Source: an uncultured Lachnospiraceae bacterium (lineage in GTDB: Bacteria; Bacillota; Clostridia; Lachnospirales; Lachnospiraceae). From it: a stretch of 18,869 bases of DNA. Shown in pieces: positions 15,356 through 18,869 of this stretch (position 1 is the stretch's first letter; every line of letters begins with the position of its first letter). A model generated the notes under the pieces. That model made no database searches. It was given only the letters and a program-made list of their open reading frames with translations, and was not told the DNA's origin. The translations under genes were made by a program, and so were the position numbers. The stretch spans positions 1 to 18,869 of the forward strand of contig CAKRGM010000044.1 in NCBI GenBank assembly GCA_934330725.1. Direction: 5' to 3'.

Positions 15356-16312
15356 ATGAAAAAAGACATTTCAGACTTTAACAGATATACAAATGTGGAT
15401 ATACAGAGTCTAAAAGAACCATTTACAATTAATCAGGATATGTCAGAGGGGTATATTAACCAGACAATTTATCCGGTGCTGCCTGGAATCTTTCTTGTTT
15501 TAAATGATGTACATACGTCAGTTGTACCAGCTGCAAATGGTGAATTTTACAATGGCTCAAAATTTTTACTGAATTACTGCCTGGATGGCAGATGTGAATT
15601 TCATTTATCAGATGTTACATACAGCTATGTTAAGAAAAATATGTCAAGCATAGGTACAGAAATGGTTTCAGATTTTTTTTACTATCCGTCTGCTTATTAT
15701 CTTGGCTATGAAATTTATGCTTATCCGACATGTTTTACAGAAGAAACATATCGTATTTTAAATTTGTTTTCAATTGATGTTGATTTCCTTATAAACCATT
15801 ATAAGAGTGCAGGTACCTACTTTACACCCAAAGCACTGACGGATATCTGGAATGAATTGTATCAGATAAGAAATCAGTGTGATGCGGGGCATATCCGGCT
15901 TATGACACTCGGAGTTCTTTCATATCTTTGTGAATATAGGAATCTTCCGGCATACCGGAATCTGTATTTAACAAAAACGCAGTCAAATATTGCAAAACGT
16001 GCAAAGGAAATATTTACAGAAGATTTAAGCAGACACATTTCAATAAAAGCTGTCGCGGCATCACTGGGTGTTGGTGAAACAAGTCTTAAGAATTATTTTC
16101 AATCAGTCTACGGGATGAATATTTCAACATTTTTAAATGATGCAAGAATGAGGCTTGCGGCCAGATTACTAACAGATTCAGATATGAGCATTTCAGACAT
16201 TGCCAAAAGCTGTGGTTATGTAAATCAGGGAAGGTTTGCCAAAATTTTTTATGGGTATAGTCATATGAAACCGCTGGAATACAGAAGAAACGGCAGGATA
16301 AAAGAAAAGTAG
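15356..16312 (+). CDS. AraC-family transcriptional regulator (2)
   Basis: A 318-residue regulator related to the one at 8194. Both have a sensor segment built around NYC-x2-GRCE (here LNYCLDGRCEFHLSDVTYSY) and the same domain order. The C-terminal AraC domain shows ISIKAVAASLGVGETSLKNYFQ and MSISDIAKSCGYVNQGRFAKIF, ending MKPLEYRR. ATG 15356 follows AAAGGGG. The gene diverges from feoAB and is expressed from a near-perfect consensus promoter, so its promoter region is shared with feoA. It is closed by a hairpin nearly identical to that after the ABC pair. It may control feoAB, the ABC pair or both; the sequence does not decide. Confidence 0.92.
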   Translation: MKKDISDFNRYTNVDIQSLKEPFTINQDMSEGYINQTIYPVLPGIFLVLNDVHTSVVPAANGEFYNGSKFLLNYCLDGRCEFHLSDVTYSYVKKNMSSIGTEMVSDFFYYPSAYYLGYEIYAYPTCFTEETYRILNLFSIDVDFLINHYKSAGTYFTPKALTDIWNELYQIRNQCDAGHIRLMTLGVLSYLCEYRNLPAYRNLYLTKTQSNIAKRAKEIFTEDLSRHISIKAVAASLGVGETSLKNYFQSVYGMNISTFLNDARMRLAARLLTDSDMSISDIAKSCGYVNQGRFAKIFYGYSHMKPLEYRRNGRIKEK

Positions 16313-16342
16313 CAGTTAAATCCTGATAATTATAATTAAAGT

Positions 16343-16385
16343 ATGGAGTGAAAAGTATCAGTATAGATACATTTCACTCCATTTT
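16343..16385 (+). terminator. Terminator, copy B of the repeated hairpin
   Basis: ATGGAGTGAAAAGTATC (16343-16359) pairs with GATACATTTCACTCCAT (16366-16382) at 16 of 17 positions, followed by T residues. Compared with copy A, GC pairs in the upper stem are replaced by TA pairs on both sides, so the pairing is kept. Confidence 0.9.
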
Positions 16386-16595
16386 ATTTATTATCGGATA
16401 TGTATTCCGGCTTTCTCGTATTGCAAAATGGTTGATTCAGGTATATGGTTGTCCATAATAACAGATGAGATGTCATCAGACAGTGATGTTAAACGTAAAA
16501 TGTTTGCACCAGATTATAAAGATGATGTTTCTTTTAATCTGGTAGGTGAAGGCCACTACGTATCTACAGCTTTTATGCGTGGAGGTGTAGCATGA
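16386..16595 (+). pseudogene. Headless C-terminal tail of a gene upstream of oppF, probably an OppD-type ATPase
   Basis: Directly after the AraC terminator an open frame encodes about 70 residues without a credible start, including AFSYCKMVDSGIWL, RKMFAPDYKDD and FNLVGEGHYVSTAF. It stops at TGA 16593-16595, overlapping the ATG of the next ATPase (ATGA), the mark of a former translationally coupled operon. A Gly-His-Tyr-Val element near the end is typical of the C-terminus of OppD/DppD peptide-transport ATPases, which normally precede OppF. The ATP-binding part is absent. The identity is inferred mainly from position and this element. The GGAGG before the ATG of the next gene is retained within it. 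Confidence 0.5.
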
Positions 16596-17401
16596 AAGAT
16601 GTAGTTCTTCAGACAAAAGACCTGAGTGTTAATTTCAGAAAAAAGTCTAATATATTCAGCAAGGGAAAAGAAGGGATGATATGTGCCGTCAATCATGTGA
16701 ATTTAACGATTGGAAGAAATGAGATACATGGTCTTGTTGGGGAATCCGGTTCTGGTAAAAGTACTTTGGGAAGAAGCATAGTTGGATTGTCACCAGTATC
16801 TTCAGGAGAAATTTTATTTCACTCAAAGAATGGTGAAGTTATTAATCTGGCTCATAATAAAAAAAATGACCTTGGAATTCAGATGGTTTTTCAGGATTCT
16901 AACAGCTCATTGAATCCCAATATGAAGATAAAGACAATTCTGTCAGAGCCTATGCTTATTAATCATATTTATGATAAAAATAACATTAATAACAGACTAC
17001 TTGAACTAATGGATATGGTATGTCTTGCACCAGAGTATCTGGAAAGATACCCGCATCAGTTGTCGGGTGGACAAAGACAGCGAGTATCAATTGCCAGAGC
17101 TATGGCCACAAATCCTGAATTAATAATTGCTGATGAACCTACCTCGGCGTTAGATGTTTCGATTCAGGTGCAGATTTTAAATCTGCTGCTTGATATTAGA
17201 AAGAATAATGGCGTATCAATGCTGTTTATATCTCATAATCTGTCTGTCGTACGTCATATTTCGGATTACGTATCTGTTATGTGTAAGGGACAGATTGTAG
17301 AAGATGGAAAAACTATTAACTTGTTTAATAATCCGGGTCATGAGTATACTAAAAAATTATGGGCTGCGATTCCGCAGTTCAGACAAAAACAGAAGGTGTG
17401 A
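16592..17401 (+). CDS. Oligopeptide/dipeptide ABC transporter ATP-binding protein, OppF/DppF type
   Basis: A 269-residue cytoplasmic ATPase of a peptide or nickel-type importer. All motifs are present: Walker A GESGSGKST (50-58), Q-loop Gln101 in MVFQDSNSSLNP, signature LSGGQ (157-161), Walker B LIIADEP (D181, E182), D-loop SALD and H-loop His215. The protein ends at AAIPQFRQKQKV, soon after the point where this family usually continues with a 40-60 residue tail carrying a Cys cluster, so the tail is missing. ATG 16592 follows GGAGG and overlaps the stop of the headless upstream frame. No permease or binding-protein gene is in the window. The downstream PHP hydrolase begins three bases after its stop, indicating co-transcription. 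Confidence 0.92.
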   Translation: MKDVVLQTKDLSVNFRKKSNIFSKGKEGMICAVNHVNLTIGRNEIHGLVGESGSGKSTLGRSIVGLSPVSSGEILFHSKNGEVINLAHNKKNDLGIQMVFQDSNSSLNPNMKIKTILSEPMLINHIYDKNNINNRLLELMDMVCLAPEYLERYPHQLSGGQRQRVSIARAMATNPELIIADEPTSALDVSIQVQILNLLLDIRKNNGVSMLFISHNLSVVRHISDYVSVMCKGQIVEDGKTINLFNNPGHEYTKKLWAAIPQFRQKQKV

Positions 17402-17404
17402 TAA

Positions 17405-18739
17405 ATGAAAATAGATTTAATAAAGATATCAGAGGATAACGTAAATAAAACTGCTGTACTGCAAATACTTATAAAAGGTACTTGTAAAGATAGCGAGGAT
17501 GCAATTGTATGTGTACAGCCGCCAAAGTATTCTGATCCGTTTACTTATACGGAAATTTGTGTTAAAGATTTAAAAAATGACGAGGTACAGACAATAAATC
17601 TGGAATATAAGTTTTTGTACGGGGGAAGATATGTTTTTTATGCCTTAGAGAAAAATAATAAACTTAATACGCTCAAAAGTATTGTTATTAATTTAAAAGG
17701 TGCAGGAGTATATTCAGGTAATACGCATAGTCATTCTGATTACAGTGATGGAAAAAGTACATTGCAGGAAAACCGCGAAGCGATGATGAAATGTGGACAT
17801 AGCTTTATTTATGCAACAGACCATAATACTACGTTGCATTATGATGAACTTTATAAATATGAAAAAAACGGACATGAAGAAAACTTTTTACATATTCCGG
17901 GGTGGGAGTATACTACAAAGAATGGTCACGCAATTGCATATGGAAGTACCGAAACAGTAGATCCGGCAAATATATCGGAGAGAAATAATGTAAAACTGTG
18001 GCAGGGATTTGTTGATACTATGAATGGCAAAAATGCTTTTGTTTATTTTGCCCATCCTTATGAAGCACCACGATATGAATTCGGAGATGATGTTTTATGT
18101 AACATAAAAGGTATAACAGGAGTTGAAGCCTGGAATGGATATAACTATCATGCCCTTTCATATCAAAACAGAAAAAATTTTGAAGTGTGGGATGCATTAA
18201 ACAGAAGAGGAGACAGTCACTATTATGGTAACTGTGTTTCGGATGCCCATACAAAAAAGGGACAAAGCAGCCCATATATTAAAGGGGTTTTAAGTGAATT
18301 TAATAAATGCGCTGTTGAAGATATGTTAAAAAACGGAAAGTATATCGGATCAAACGGACCGGAGATTGAGTTTTCTATAGGCAATGCCGGTGTTGGTGAA
18401 ACATGCAGGATAAAAAGTGGTGAAAATGATAAAAAACAGAAAAAGCTAATGAAGTTAGATGTCTTTGATCCACTGGGAGACATTTTGGAGATAAAAGTAT
18501 ACAGAGGCTTTGTTGATGGTGAATATACAGTTAAACCAAATACAAAAACAATACTTGATTTATATCCTGCAGGTGAATGCGATAAACGTAATTTCACAAA
18601 AAATCTTTATCTTGACGTTATGCCGGGTGAATTCTACAGAGTCGAAGTAATTACAGGCACAGGCGTTGTCGCATATATTTCGGATGAAAGTAAAATTGAA
18701 AAAGGATTCGCATTTACAAATCCAATATGGATAGAATGA
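17405..18739 (+). CDS. PHP-domain metallohydrolase, CehA/McbA type
   Basis: A 444-residue protein with an N-terminal beta-rich region (about 1-100), a PHP metal-dependent hydrolase domain (about 104-325) and a C-terminal beta-rich region. The metal-binding residues of the PHP fold are visible: THSHSDYSDG (H108, H110, D115), ATDHN (D139, H140), GWE (E168), VEAWNG (E241), FAHP (H217) and SDAH (D280, H282). CehA (carbaryl hydrolase) and McbA (microcin-related) are named members; substrates vary among phosphoesters, esters and amides. No signal peptide is seen, so it should act in the cytoplasm. It is cotranscribed with an OppF-type ATPase, which suggests it processes an imported compound. No strong terminator follows. 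An upstream ribosome binding site is weak (GGTG), consistent with coupling. Confidence 0.9.
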   Translation: MKIDLIKISEDNVNKTAVLQILIKGTCKDSEDAIVCVQPPKYSDPFTYTEICVKDLKNDEVQTINLEYKFLYGGRYVFYALEKNNKLNTLKSIVINLKGAGVYSGNTHSHSDYSDGKSTLQENREAMMKCGHSFIYATDHNTTLHYDELYKYEKNGHEENFLHIPGWEYTTKNGHAIAYGSTETVDPANISERNNVKLWQGFVDTMNGKNAFVYFAHPYEAPRYEFGDDVLCNIKGITGVEAWNGYNYHALSYQNRKNFEVWDALNRRGDSHYYGNCVSDAHTKKGQSSPYIKGVLSEFNKCAVEDMLKNGKYIGSNGPEIEFSIGNAGVGETCRIKSGENDKKQKKLMKLDVFDPLGDILEIKVYRGFVDGEYTVKPNTKTILDLYPAGECDKRNFTKNLYLDVMPGEFYRVEVITGTGVVAYISDESKIEKGFAFTNPIWIE

Positions 18740-18869
18740 TTAAAACTAAATTTTTTGTCCAATCCGCTGCTGGTAATCTTTGTTGGTAATTAGCAGCTTT
18801 GAAAGGTAAAAATAATTCGCACTAATAGTACTAAAATTTAAGCTGATTTCTTTGCGATAAGGTAAAATA
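18740..18869. other. End of window; weak inverted repeat only
   Basis: GCTGCT (18766-18771) and AGCAGC (18792-18797) could form a six-base stem after the PHP gene. It lacks a proper T-run, so it is a doubtful terminator. Nothing else is supported before the window ends. Confidence 0.3.

Overview
The window looks like a low-GC Firmicutes chromosome, most likely Lachnospiraceae or a close clostridial relative. The evidence is a T-box leader in front of thrS, a ThrRS without a TGS domain, strong GGAGG ribosome binding sites, many rho-independent terminators and clostridial-type FeoA/FeoB and Rpn proteins. The genus cannot be fixed from sequence alone.

Layout. 1-2190 is a decayed accessory patch. 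It holds a probable IS110-type transposase tail, a short coding fragment that resembles a toxin C-terminus, an intact Rpn/PD-(D/E)XK nuclease gene on the minus strand (318-1382), and a frameshifted Ala/Gly/Val-rich remnant (1713-2188). 2331-4541 is a complete housekeeping unit: promoter, T-box leader, thrS and terminator. 4691-5805 is a cobalamin-independent methionine synthase-like gene broken by one missing base. 5887-7516 is a second decayed patch: a GAF-domain fragment (minus strand) abuts a TetR C-terminal fragment (plus strand), followed by an ABC exporter gene carrying an in-frame stop and a large internal deletion. A small three-helix membrane protein follows (7717-8064).

8194-16312 is the functional core. 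It holds an AraC regulator, a translationally coupled pair of ABC exporter half-transporters with their own promoter, the convergent feoAB ferrous-iron uptake operon (FeoB is an unusual short form), and a second AraC regulator diverging from feoA. The two AraC proteins are related to each other. The intact ABC pair and the broken ABC gene share a C-terminal W-K ending, so they look like paralogues. Siderophore- or metal-linked transport under AraC control, next to ferrous-iron uptake, is a reasonable inference but is not proven.

16385-18739 is the remainder of a peptide-ABC operon. It holds a headless upstream reading frame (probably an OppD-type ATPase tail), an OppF-type ATPase with a short C-terminus, and a PHP-domain metallohydrolase of the CehA/McbA type. 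Two nearly identical hairpin terminators, one after the ABC pair and one after the second AraC gene, differ by compensated base changes. No CRISPR array, tRNA or rRNA was seen. I do not see a clear-cut new system. The most distinctive items are the AraC/ABC/FeoAB/AraC cluster and the ATPase-PHP hydrolase couple.
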